A DNA stretch of 64,000 nucleotides from CATQHP01 sp965205595 (GTDB lineage Bacteria > Acidobacteriota > Terriglobia > Bryobacterales > UBA6623): positions 80,904 to 144,903 of the forward strand of contig CBDBHI010000056.1 in the NCBI GenBank assembly GCA_965205595.1, in the 5' to 3' direction. The notes beneath the pieces are model-generated. The model did not search any database and was not told where the DNA came from. It saw only the letters and a list, made by a program, of their open reading frames with translations. Shown one piece after another: positions 52,081 through 61,072 of the stretch (its first letter is position 1; each line of letters opens with the position of its first letter). The translations under genes and the position numbers were made by a program.

Positions 52081-53604
52081 ATGCACTGCCTAGCCCCCAT
52101 TTCTCGAAGACAAGGGATTTGGCGACGTGCCGTCGGACTCGCGCTGATCGCCGTTGCTCTATCCTCGCTTTCACTTCTTGGCGCTGAGCGCCCCGAGCGG
52201 CCAAATTTCATTGTGATATTTACCGACGATCAGGGGTACGCCGACCTCGGCGTCCAGGGCCACCCCTACATCCGCACCCCCAATATCGACCGCATGGCGC
52301 GCGAAGGCGTCCGGTTCACCGACTTTTACGCGCAGCCGTTCTGCGGGCCCTCGCGAGCGGCGCTCATGACCGGCACATACCCGTCGCGGAATAGCCTGAT
52401 GTTCAACCACATTCCGCGGGCGCGCACGGGCATTCATCCCAACGAAATCACCATCGCCGAACTGCTCAAGGATCGCGGCTACGCGACGACGATGTTCGGC
52501 AAATGGCACCTCGGCGACGCAGCGCAATTCTTGCCGACGCGCAACGGTTTTGACTCCTACTACGGTGTCCCCTACTCGAATGACATGTGGCCCTATCACC
52601 CCAAGATCATTCGGCGGCCCGACGAAGATGAGCGCATGCGCTACACCCGCGAGCGAACGGCTTACACCGGATTCGCGCAGTCGGACGAGACGTATCCAGT
52701 CGACTGGTTCCCTCCTCTGCCGCTGGTCGAGAACGAAGAAGTTATCGAGTTGAACCCCAAGCAGGAATTGCTAACCGCGAGTTATACCGACCGCGCCATC
52801 GACTACATCAAAGAGCATCGCGGCACGCCGTTTTTTATCTACCTGGCTCATTCCATGCCGCACGTGCCTTTGTTTCGCAGCCGCAAGTTTCGCGACACGT
52901 CGATGCGGGGTCTCTACGGTGACGTCATCGAAGAAATCGACCATAACGTCGGCCGCATTCTCGAAACACTCAAATCCACTGGGCTAGACGAGAAGACGCT
53001 GGTAATTTTCACCTCGGACAATGGGCCGTGGGTCGGCTACGGAATCGACGCCGGCTCTGCCGGACAGTTACGCGGTTCAAAGGGAACGCTCTTTGATGGG
53101 GGAATCCGGGTACCCTCGATCATGCGTTGGCCAGGACAAATCCCGGAGGGTTTGGTGACGTCCGAGATTGCCTCGAACATGGATATTTTCCCGACTTTGG
53201 CCAAGTTAGCCGGGGGCGCACCGCCACCAGACCGCACCATCGACGGTCGCGATCTGTGGCCTCTGATGTCCGACTCTGAAGCTGAGAGTCCACACGAAGC
53301 GCTCTACTTTTACGAGGGCGGCTTCCGCTACAAAGCTGAGGACGGACCTCCGAAGAACGACCCCAAATTGAAGGCGGTGCGCTCAGGCCCGTGGAAGCTT
53401 TATTTGGAAACAGAGCCCGGCGACGAGCCAGACACGCTCAAAGTTGTCGCCACCGAGCTGTTTAATATGCACTACGATGTCAGCGAGAAGTACCCGTTGA
53501 CCGACAAGCACCCCGAGGTTATCGAGCGCCTAGTAAAACAGGCCAAGAGTTTCAACGACAGCCTTCGTAAAAACACCCGCCCCCTCGGCCGACTGGCGGA
53601 TTGA
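52081..53604 (+). CDS. Type I (formylglycine) sulfatase, complete
   Basis: A 507-residue secreted protein with signal peptide (cleavage near SLLGAE, residue ~36). The metal site comes from IFTDDQGYAD, and the active-site Cys is C88 in FCGPSRAALMTGTYP, read as formylglycine after oxidation by FGE. GKWHLGDAAQFLPT supplies substrate-binding residues, and SDNGPWVGYG is the second metal-site block. The length is normal. The start sequence CTAGCCCCCATTTCTCGAAG resembles the tip of the MITE (CTAGCCCGCATTTCTC), so the signal region may descend from one. It overlaps the next gene, a beta-helix protein, suggesting degradation of a sulfated polysaccharide. No sulfatase-maturing enzyme is in the window. 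Confidence 0.9.
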   Translation: MHCLAPISRRQGIWRRAVGLALIAVALSSLSLLGAERPERPNFIVIFTDDQGYADLGVQGHPYIRTPNIDRMAREGVRFTDFYAQPFCGPSRAALMTGTYPSRNSLMFNHIPRARTGIHPNEITIAELLKDRGYATTMFGKWHLGDAAQFLPTRNGFDSYYGVPYSNDMWPYHPKIIRRPDEDERMRYTRERTAYTGFAQSDETYPVDWFPPLPLVENEEVIELNPKQELLTASYTDRAIDYIKEHRGTPFFIYLAHSMPHVPLFRSRKFRDTSMRGLYGDVIEEIDHNVGRILETLKSTGLDEKTLVIFTSDNGPWVGYGIDAGSAGQLRGSKGTLFDGGIRVPSIMRWPGQIPEGLVTSEIASNMDIFPTLAKLAGGAPPPDRTIDGRDLWPLMSDSEAESPHEALYFYEGGFRYKAEDGPPKNDPKLKAVRSGPWKLYLETEPGDEPDTLKVVATELFNMHYDVSEKYPLTDKHPEVIERLVKQAKSFNDSLRKNTRPLGRLAD

Positions 53605-53609
53605 GCGTT

Positions 53610-55556
53610 ATGCAGCGACTTTTTCTCAGCGCCCTTCTCGTGACTGTGGGGGTGTCCGCCTTTGCCCAAGACGGCACTCAGGCCGGTCGCTTCACTGTCG
53701 AGCACCCGACCCTACATAACCTCGGATTCGAATGGGCGATCAGCGGTGACGACAACCGCAACGCCGCGGTCTCTGTCGATTTCAGGCTCGTCGGTGATTC
53801 GAAATGGCGCAAGGCTCTGCCGCTGGTCCGGATTGGCGGCGAGCGAGTGTTCCGCACCCGCGAGCACCTCGACTACACGGTGCCTGATGGATTTGCGGGT
53901 AGCATTCTCAACCTTGAGCCGGGCGGCGAATACGAATGCCGCCTCGAGTTGACCGATCCCGACGGAACTTCGGGCGAAACGATGCATACGGTTCGCGTGA
54001 AAACCCGCAGCGAGCCGCAGCCGTATACCGGCGGACGCACGCTGCACGTCTACCCGCCATATCACGAAGGCGAGCGTGAAGAGCCGCATTTCACTAGCTT
54101 GCTGCAGGCTTACTACGGCTCGGGGCTGGGTGACTGGAGCGTTGTCTGGGAACAGCGCGCGCAGCCGGGCGACACCATCCTGGTGCATGCCGGGCTCTAT
54201 AAGAACGACCGGCTCAACTACGTCGACCCGATGATGACGCCGTTCGACGGGACGATGTCGCTGACGCTCAAGGCCACGCGTGAGAAGCCGCTAACGATCA
54301 AGGCCGCCGGTGACGGCGAGGTTGTGTTTGACGGCGCGGGCAATCATCGCGTGTTTGACGTGATGGCATCCGAGCATCACATCTTCGACGGCCTGACCAT
54401 CCGCGACACCGACGTGGGGATCTTTGCCGGACAAAAGGAAGTCCTAGGCGCGATCGGTCTCACGGTAAAAAACTGCCGCTTCGAAAACATCGGATTCGGC
54501 GTATGGACCGAGTACGCCGGGTCGAGCGATTTCTACATCTCAGACAACGTATTTATCGGCCGGAACGAAAGGAACCTGCTGGTCGGCTGGACCGGCCCAC
54601 TGTGGGCGAGCGCCGGCCCGTATGGTTCACATGAGATGCGTAGCTACTACGCGGTCAAGGTGTATGGGCCCGGCCACGTCATCGCTCACAACTCGGTTGC
54701 GTACTTTCACGACGGCATCGGCATTTCGACGTACGGCACGCCGGAAAACGATCCCGAGCGTCGGGCCTCGGCGATCGACATCTACAACAACGACATCCAT
54801 ATGTCGGGCGACGACTTCATCGAGACCGATGGCGGAGTTCACAACATCCGCGTCTACAACAACCGCGGTGTCAACGCCGCGCATGGAGGCTACAGCTCGC
54901 AGCCGGTTTTTGGTGGACCGGTCTACTTCTACCGGAATTTGCTCTATCACGTTCCGAGCGGCGTGGCATTTAAGTTTTCAGCGAAGCCGGCGGGGCTGTT
55001 TGTCTTTCACAACACGATCATCGGCGAGCAGACCGCGCGCGATCCTTCAGCTAACATGCATTACCGCAACAATCTTTTTCTTGGCCGCGATACCGCCAAT
55101 CGAGGCATCATGACTTGGGCGAATGCGACCGACACGTTTAGCACGGATTACAACGGCTTCCGGCCAAACAAAGGGGTAGCTGAGCAGTTCCGCTGGCTCG
55201 CGCCGAAGCCGGGTGATCGCATGTATGACGCGAAGCGCGACGACTGGAAAACCTTCCGCTCACTGCGAGAATTCCAAACGTCGACCGGCCAAGAATCGCA
55301 CGGCATCGAAGTCGACTTCGACATTTTCGAAAACATGACGCCCCCGGACCCCTCGAAGCGGCACGCGATCTATCACGCGGCTGATCTCGACTTTCAACTA
55401 AGTCGAGGTAGCAAGGCGATCGACGCCGGCGTCGCGATTCCAACAGTCAACGAAAATTTCGCCGGCCGCGCCCCAGACTTGGGCGCTCTCGAAGCCGGCC
55501 GCCCCGAGCCGGTGTATGGCCCTCGCTGGTTGAAAAGCCTGCCATTCTATCGATGA
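53610..55556 (+). CDS. Secreted right-handed parallel beta-helix protein
   Basis: A 648-residue protein with ATG 53610; a TTG start overlapping the sulfatase stop at 53601 would add three residues. It has a signal peptide (cleavage after VSAFAQ). A fibronectin-like N-terminus (residues ~20-135) is followed by a parallel beta-helix with repeated turns: VFDGAGNHRVFDVMASEHHI, DGLTIRDTDVGIFAGQ, VKNCRFENIGFGVW, YISDNVFIGRNERN and IDIYNNDIHMSGDDFIETDG. This fold is shared by polysaccharide lyases and glycoside hydrolases (pectate-lyase-like). I cannot assign catalytic residues. Coupled translation with the sulfatase suggests joint action on a sulfated or charged polysaccharide. Confidence 0.82.
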   Translation: MQRLFLSALLVTVGVSAFAQDGTQAGRFTVEHPTLHNLGFEWAISGDDNRNAAVSVDFRLVGDSKWRKALPLVRIGGERVFRTREHLDYTVPDGFAGSILNLEPGGEYECRLELTDPDGTSGETMHTVRVKTRSEPQPYTGGRTLHVYPPYHEGEREEPHFTSLLQAYYGSGLGDWSVVWEQRAQPGDTILVHAGLYKNDRLNYVDPMMTPFDGTMSLTLKATREKPLTIKAAGDGEVVFDGAGNHRVFDVMASEHHIFDGLTIRDTDVGIFAGQKEVLGAIGLTVKNCRFENIGFGVWTEYAGSSDFYISDNVFIGRNERNLLVGWTGPLWASAGPYGSHEMRSYYAVKVYGPGHVIAHNSVAYFHDGIGISTYGTPENDPERRASAIDIYNNDIHMSGDDFIETDGGVHNIRVYNNRGVNAAHGGYSSQPVFGGPVYFYRNLLYHVPSGVAFKFSAKPAGLFVFHNTIIGEQTARDPSANMHYRNNLFLGRDTANRGIMTWANATDTFSTDYNGFRPNKGVAEQFRWLAPKPGDRMYDAKRDDWKTFRSLREFQTSTGQESHGIEVDFDIFENMTPPDPSKRHAIYHAADLDFQLSRGSKAIDAGVAIPTVNENFAGRAPDLGALEAGRPEPVYGPRWLKSLPFYR

Positions 55557-55582
55557 ACTGAATGACCCTGATTTGTCGCTAA

Positions 55583-56725
55583 TCAAATCTTGAGAAAGAT
55601 TCTGCGCTTGTAGAGCCAGTGGCATGCGTACCACATGACCATGAACATCGAGAGGGCCTGTGCGACCGCCCCCCACTTGCCGAGAAATGCATACTCGTGG
55701 CTGAACACCGCCACCGATTCGTCAATCCAGCCGGCCAAAAGGATGTGTAGGCAATAGATAAACATCGAATTCATCCCGACCACGACCAGAGGAAACGTGA
55801 TCCTGCGCACGCCCTTCACCTCGACCAGCCAATAGAACCCTAGCAGCATAAGCAAAACCCACCCAGACGCCGCAAAGGTGTAAGACGTCGTGTGAATTCG
55901 TTTGATGATTGGGATCAACGGACCAAGCGCGTAGCCGACGGCGAAACATGCGGCGGCTCCGCCCGCTAGTAATTTCATGCGGCGCGCATGTGAGTTTTTC
56001 TCGATCATCAAATAGCCACACCACACGCCGAAAATCGTAACGACAATGCTCGGGATGAAGTTGATCGTTGCCCAGTGACCGGGATTCGACGCGCCAAAGA
56101 TGAACTGATCGATGCGTTCGCCGATGTTGTCCCCGATCGAGTAGGCCCCGCCCGATCCCGGAAAGGCCGAGAAAAGTAGCGTGTATCCGACCATGATCGC
56201 GCCGGCCCACACCGCCTGCGCTTTAAACCGCAGCTTCATCAGCCAGTAACAAATGAAATACGTGAAGCCCATCTGCGCCAGCACGTTGATGAGCTGGAAA
56301 CGCATCTGCCCCGCTGAGATCGACATCATGACATTGCTAATCAGAATCAGCATGAGTGAGCGGTAGGCGACGTGGGTCCAAACGGATTCCGTGCCGCCGC
56401 GCCGAGCGCGAGCCGCAAATGCGAACGGCATCGCCAACCCGACCATGAACATGAAGGCCGGCTGAATCAGGTCCCAGAAGACCATGCCTTCCCACGCAAC
56501 GTGATTAAATTGCCGACCCAGCCAGCCCCACGAAGCATCTTCAGAAAGAGCCGCCAAGCCGAAACCGTTAGCGGCGAGCGTCGTCATGATAAACCCGCGG
56601 AACGCATCAAGCGACACGAGCCGATCGGAGCGCGATAACTTCTCGGGCGGAAATTTCTCGCCAGTTACACCAGGCGCGAACTCAACTTCGACTGCCGCAG
56701 GTGGATCCTGGACGAGCGTAGCCAT
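55583..56725 (-). CDS. Multi-pass acyltransferase-like membrane protein (HGSNAT/DUF5009-like)
   Basis: A 380-residue protein with about ten membrane helices. A cytoplasmic N-terminus is followed by RLVSLDAFRGFIMTTLAANG, the LDAFRG signature of acyltransferase 3-like and heparan-alpha-glucosaminide N-acetyltransferase-type proteins. FWDLIQPAFMFMVGLAMPFA and a long run of hydrophobic segments come next. It probably transfers an acetyl or acyl group across the membrane to a sugar. It converges on the sulfatase/beta-helix pair, with only 26 bases between stops, so a role in the same carbohydrate pathway is possible but not shown. Confidence 0.8.
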   Translation of the reverse strand: MATLVQDPPAAVEVEFAPGVTGEKFPPEKLSRSDRLVSLDAFRGFIMTTLAANGFGLAALSEDASWGWLGRQFNHVAWEGMVFWDLIQPAFMFMVGLAMPFAFAARARRGGTESVWTHVAYRSLMLILISNVMMSISAGQMRFQLINVLAQMGFTYFICYWLMKLRFKAQAVWAGAIMVGYTLLFSAFPGSGGAYSIGDNIGERIDQFIFGASNPGHWATINFIPSIVVTIFGVWCGYLMIEKNSHARRMKLLAGGAAACFAVGYALGPLIPIIKRIHTTSYTFAASGWVLLMLLGFYWLVEVKGVRRITFPLVVVGMNSMFIYCLHILLAGWIDESVAVFSHEYAFLGKWGAVAQALSMFMVMWYACHWLYKRRIFLKI

Positions 56726-56882
56726 AGCGCACTGAGTGTATCACCGCGCCGAGCCGTCTGTAATCACTCGTCGCCGGCTGACGAAGTAGTGAATCTACGC
56801 GCGCTGTGGGCCTCGCGGGGATTCGACGCGACGGCCGCGAGTGCTGGGTCGGAAAAAACGTTGAACGTATTCCGCAGTCAAT

Positions 56883-57697
56883 TCAGTCGTAGCGTAGCGC
56901 TTCAATCGGGTCGATTTGCGCCGCTTTCACAGCCGGGTAGAGACCAAATAATATGCCGACGGCGACCGACGCACCGAACGCGGTGATGACCGATATCGGC
57001 GTGACGATGGTATTCCAATCAGCGATATATGCGATGAGCCACGACACTAGAAAGCCAAATCCAATTCCTAACACGCCGCCGCCAATCGAGATCAATGTCG
57101 ATTCCGCAAGAAACTGGCACACGATGTCTCGCCGCCGGGCCCCGGTCACGCGGCGATCGCCGATCTCGCGCGTCCGTTCCATCACCGTGGCCAAGACGAT
57201 ATTCATGATGCCGATGCCGCCCACCAGAGTCCGCGTTTGGCTTGCTCGGCTTTGTTCTCGGCCTGCTTTTGTTCAACTTGGTGGTGAAGATCCTCGAACT
57301 TCGCGCGCGCTTGGCGGGCGGCTTCGACCTGTTCGGTTTGATCGAACTCAGCGAGAGGGTCGCCCTCGTTTACGGTTGCTCCATTAGGAATGAAAGCTGA
57401 CAGAATCAACCTGCCGCTTTTGCCCGAAATGCGAGGGGTTTGAATTAGCTGATATCGAACTGCCTGAACCGTTCCGGTAGCTCGGATGGTGCGTTTCGTT
57501 GTGGACTCAAGCGAGGCACGCTCGGGCTTGACCTCAGCGGTGGTTGCGGCATTTACCGGCTCGACCGGATTGGCACACGATAGTAGGGCCGCGGCGAGAC
57601 AGACAGCTACGCTGATGCCCCGCGCGATACAACTCGCGGCCGGAGCACGTTCCAATCCCGCGCTGCGCGAGCTTCCCGGCACACTCTTAGTACCCAT
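56883..57697 (-). pseudogene. Deletion fusion of HlyD-type MFP start and MacB-type permease end
   Basis: On the minus strand, the first part (57697 to ~57230) is the N-terminal end of a membrane-fusion lipoprotein (lipobox ALLSC, then a KRTIRATGTVQAVRYQLIQT barrel-sandwich start and the coiled-coil EQVEAARQARAKFEDL). Near 57230 it runs without a gap into the C-terminal end of a MacB/FtsX-type permease (GGIGIMNIVLATVMERTREI, ARRRDIVCQFLAESTLISIG, AQIDPIEALRYD) in another frame. The rest of the MFP, the ABC ATPase and most of the permease are missing. The order agrees with MFP-ATPase-MacB operons, so one deletion of several kilobases explains it. Confidence 0.8.
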
Positions 57698-57983
57698 AGA
57701 CGCGGGAACCTACGAAATAGTTGACACTTTTTTCGCTTAATTGCGCATTGTTACGGCGCCTCTAGGCAGCAGCGGCACGTGCCAGTAGAATTTGCGCAGG
57801 TTGAATCCTGCTGGGGGTGCGCTGATTACCTATGCGTTCGCGACTTTGGTTCCGCACTAGCCGACAAGGGCGGATTTGGCAGCTCTGGAGGTTGCTCAGA
57901 TGGACGGCCTCGATGGAGAACTCGCCCTTGGCGGCCACTCAGCCATCCCCGGTAAGGTTTCGCTAATACAACTGCGATGCCGG

Positions 57984-60900
57984 TCATCTCGCGAACCGCC
58001 AATAGACTGCCGGAACAACGATCATGTTCAGCAGTGTCGAGCTGAAGAGTCCGCACAGGACCACGAGGGCCAGCGGAGCGTGAATCTCACTTCCAGTTTC
58101 GCCCAGCCCCAACCCGATCGGTATCAATGCCAATCCGGTCGATAGGGCCGTCATGAGGATTGGCGAGAGCCTCTCCGACGCTCCTTGGATCACGGCGCTC
58201 CGAAAATCCGTGACGCCTTCTTCCCTCATCAGGTGATTGATGTGAGAGATCAGCATGATGCCGTTGCGCGTCGCGATGCCGAACAGAGTAATGAACCCGA
58301 TTAGCGAGGCGACCGATAGCACGCCGCCCGCGAGGAAGACGCCAACCACGCCGCCAATTAGGGCCAGCGGCAGATTGCTCATGATGATCAATGCGTCCCG
58401 CCAGGAACGGAATGCCGTGGTCAAGATGACCAGAATACCGATGACAACGAGCGCGCCCAGCAGCAGGATTCGCCGAGAAGCTTCGGCCTCACTCTCGAAC
58501 TGACCGCCGTACTCGATGCGGTAGCCGGTTGGGAGGTTTGTCTCAGCTTCGATGTGACTTTGGATGTCGTTGACGACGCTGCGCAGGTCGCGGCCCGCGA
58601 CGTTGGCCGAGACGACGATCTTGCGTTGGACGTTCTCGCGCGTCACGAAATTCGGACCGCGGTCCTCGTGAATGGCGGCGATCGCGCCCAGTGGAACGCG
58701 AGCGCCAGACGGAGTATCGATCATCGTTTTTCGAATCATCTCAATCTGTTCAGGTTGCCCGCCTTCGTATCGCATTACGAGGGGAAAGGCTACTTGCCCT
58801 TCCAAAATCGAACCGACTTCCTTGCCAAGGAACGCCGTTTGGAGCACTTCCGCCGCGGTTCCGGACGGCAATCCGTAGCGGGCGAGGGCGTCGCGATTGA
58901 AGCGGACGCTCACGGTCGGAATGTCCGTCTGTTGCTCGACGGAGAGGTCTACCACGCCGGCGACATCACTCATCGCCGTGCGCACTTGCTCTCCTAGTGA
59001 ACGAAGCGTCCGCAGGTCGTCGCCGAAGATCTTGACCGCGATGTTCGAGCGCGTACCCGACAGCATGTGATCGATTCGATGCGAGATCGGTTGGCCCACA
59101 TTCACAGTTGTTCCAGGGATCAGCGTTGCCCTGGCGCGGATGTCTGCCAGAACCTCTTCCTTTGGGCGATCGCCCATCTCGAGGCGGACGTCGATCTCCG
59201 CCGCCTCGACCCCCTGGAGGTGCTCGTCTAGTTCGCCGCGGCCGGTGCGCCGGCCGGTCGAGACGACCTCGGGGACCGCCAGCAACACGCGTTCGAGGGC
59301 TTTGCCTAAGCGATCCGATTCCTCAAGACTGGTGCCGGGGAAGGTCACCGAGCTGACGGTCAGCGCTCCTTCGTTGAACTCAGGCAGGAACGAGCGCCCC
59401 ATGCGCGAGAAGCTCCACGCTGTCACGCCCATCATCAACACAGAAGCAGTGATCACGACAAGGCTGTGTCTTAGGCACCAGTCGACCACAGGCTCGTACA
59501 CGCGCTTAAGAGCGCGGATGAGCCGCGGATCGTCCTCTCGGAGCGCCCCTCTCGTGCGAGGGAACAGGTACGAGCAGAGTACCGGCGTCACGGTGAGAGC
59601 TACGACGAGCGACGCAAACAGAGCCATCAGATAGGCGATGCCGAGCGGCCGTAGGAGTCGCCCCTCTACGCCGGTCAAGAAGAAGAGCGGCGCAAAAACC
59701 AGCATCACGATGATGGTCGCGAAGACCACTGAGGCGCGGATCTCTTTGCTTGCTTCGAACACGACGTCGAGCGTCGGGCGGCGATCGCTCTCCGGCGCTT
59801 GGTCGTTCTGCCTGAGTCTTCGAAAGACGTTCTCCACGTCGATGACCGCGTCGTCCACCAGTTCTCCGATCGCGATCGCCAATCCCCCCAAGGTCATGGT
59901 GTTGATCGTTAGGCCCAATGCGTCGAGTCCGATGAACGCGGCGAGCAATGAAGACGGAATAGCGAACAGCGTGATAGCGCTGGCGCGTTTGTTCGCAAGA
60001 AAGGCGACGACCACGATGACGACGAGAACACTGCCGTAGGTCAGCGCCTCTTCTAGGTTGGCAATCGCAACTTCGATGAAGTCCGCCTGGCGGAAGATGT
60101 CTCGGTGGATCTTCATGCCCTCAGGCAATCCAGCTTCGATGTCGTCGAGCACTAGATCAATCTCGTCGGTCAGCTCCAGCGTGTTCGTCTCGGGCTGCTT
60201 GCGAATGCCAATGATGACCGCGGGCTCGCCGTTGAGCGATCCCTCACCGCGCTTGAGGGCTTGGCCGATCTCGACGGACCCAAGATCGCGGATATAGACC
60301 GGAGTCGCTTCATGCTGAGTGACGACTGTGCGGCGGATCTCATCGAGATTCGAGTAGCGTCCGAAGCCCTGGATCAAATACTCTTGCCCGCCGGCAACGC
60401 GGAAACCGGCTGAGGTGTTCTTGTTGGAGGCCCTTACCGCATCCTCCACCTGGCTCACAGACACTCGATGGGCGCGAAGTTTCTCCGGCGATAGCCGTAC
60501 CTGGTACTGCTTTTGCCCGCCCCCGATCGGCGTTACTTGTGCCACTCCCGCTACCGCAAGAATGCGTCTTCGCACCACCGTATCGGCCAAGGTTCGGAGA
60601 TCGAGCGGTCCGTGCCGGTCGGAAGTCAAACCGATGAATAGGACCTCGCCCATAATCGAGGAGATCGGCGCAAGGAAGGGCTGGCTCGTCTCGGCGGGCA
60701 AAGACTCAGCCGCAAGGTTGAGCCGCTCATTGACGGTCTGGCGAGCACGATAGACGTCCTCTCCCCAATCGAACTCCACCCAGATGATTGCCACGCCGAC
60801 GGCCGTCGCCGAACGCACTCGACGCACGCCCGAAGCTCCGTTCATCGTCGCTTCGATCGGGAACGTTACTAGGGACTCCATCTCGGTCGGAGCCATGCCG

Positions 60901-61061
60901 GGGCTCTCGACGATGACCGTTACTGTTGGGGCCGTCAGGTCGGGTAGTACGTCGATTGGCAGCAAGGTCACGACGTACGCGCCCCATACGAGCAATCCGA
61001 CCGTGAGAGCCAGAACCAGGGGGCGATTGTGAAGAGACCATCGAATCAGCGCATTCAGCAT
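57984..61061 (-). CDS. HME-type RND heavy-metal efflux pump, inner-membrane subunit
   Basis: A 1,025-residue protein with twelve membrane helices and two large periplasmic loops. Signature blocks are LPIDVLPDLTAPTVTVIVES, GGLAIAIGELVDDAVIDVEN in helix 4 (proton-relay acids), PLFFLTGVEGRLLRPLGIAY and FGIATRNGIMLISHINHLMR. This is the CzcA/CusA group that exports divalent or monovalent metal ions using proton motive force. I do not see the clear methionine clusters of CusA, so the metal is uncertain (Co, Zn or Cd more likely than Cu). It starts 11 bases after the adaptor gene stop, as third gene of the operon tolC-like, adaptor, pump. Confidence 0.9.
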   Translation of the reverse strand: MLNALIRWSLHNRPLVLALTVGLLVWGAYVVTLLPIDVLPDLTAPTVTVIVESPGMAPTEMESLVTFPIEATMNGASGVRRVRSATAVGVAIIWVEFDWGEDVYRARQTVNERLNLAAESLPAETSQPFLAPISSIMGEVLFIGLTSDRHGPLDLRTLADTVVRRRILAVAGVAQVTPIGGGQKQYQVRLSPEKLRAHRVSVSQVEDAVRASNKNTSAGFRVAGGQEYLIQGFGRYSNLDEIRRTVVTQHEATPVYIRDLGSVEIGQALKRGEGSLNGEPAVIIGIRKQPETNTLELTDEIDLVLDDIEAGLPEGMKIHRDIFRQADFIEVAIANLEEALTYGSVLVVIVVVAFLANKRASAITLFAIPSSLLAAFIGLDALGLTINTMTLGGLAIAIGELVDDAVIDVENVFRRLRQNDQAPESDRRPTLDVVFEASKEIRASVVFATIIVMLVFAPLFFLTGVEGRLLRPLGIAYLMALFASLVVALTVTPVLCSYLFPRTRGALREDDPRLIRALKRVYEPVVDWCLRHSLVVITASVLMMGVTAWSFSRMGRSFLPEFNEGALTVSSVTFPGTSLEESDRLGKALERVLLAVPEVVSTGRRTGRGELDEHLQGVEAAEIDVRLEMGDRPKEEVLADIRARATLIPGTTVNVGQPISHRIDHMLSGTRSNIAVKIFGDDLRTLRSLGEQVRTAMSDVAGVVDLSVEQQTDIPTVSVRFNRDALARYGLPSGTAAEVLQTAFLGKEVGSILEGQVAFPLVMRYEGGQPEQIEMIRKTMIDTPSGARVPLGAIAAIHEDRGPNFVTRENVQRKIVVSANVAGRDLRSVVNDIQSHIEAETNLPTGYRIEYGGQFESEAEASRRILLLGALVVIGILVILTTAFRSWRDALIIMSNLPLALIGGVVGVFLAGGVLSVASLIGFITLFGIATRNGIMLISHINHLMREEGVTDFRSAVIQGASERLSPILMTALSTGLALIPIGLGLGETGSEIHAPLALVVLCGLFSSTLLNMIVVPAVYWRFAR

Positions 61062-61072
61062 CCCTGTCTCCT

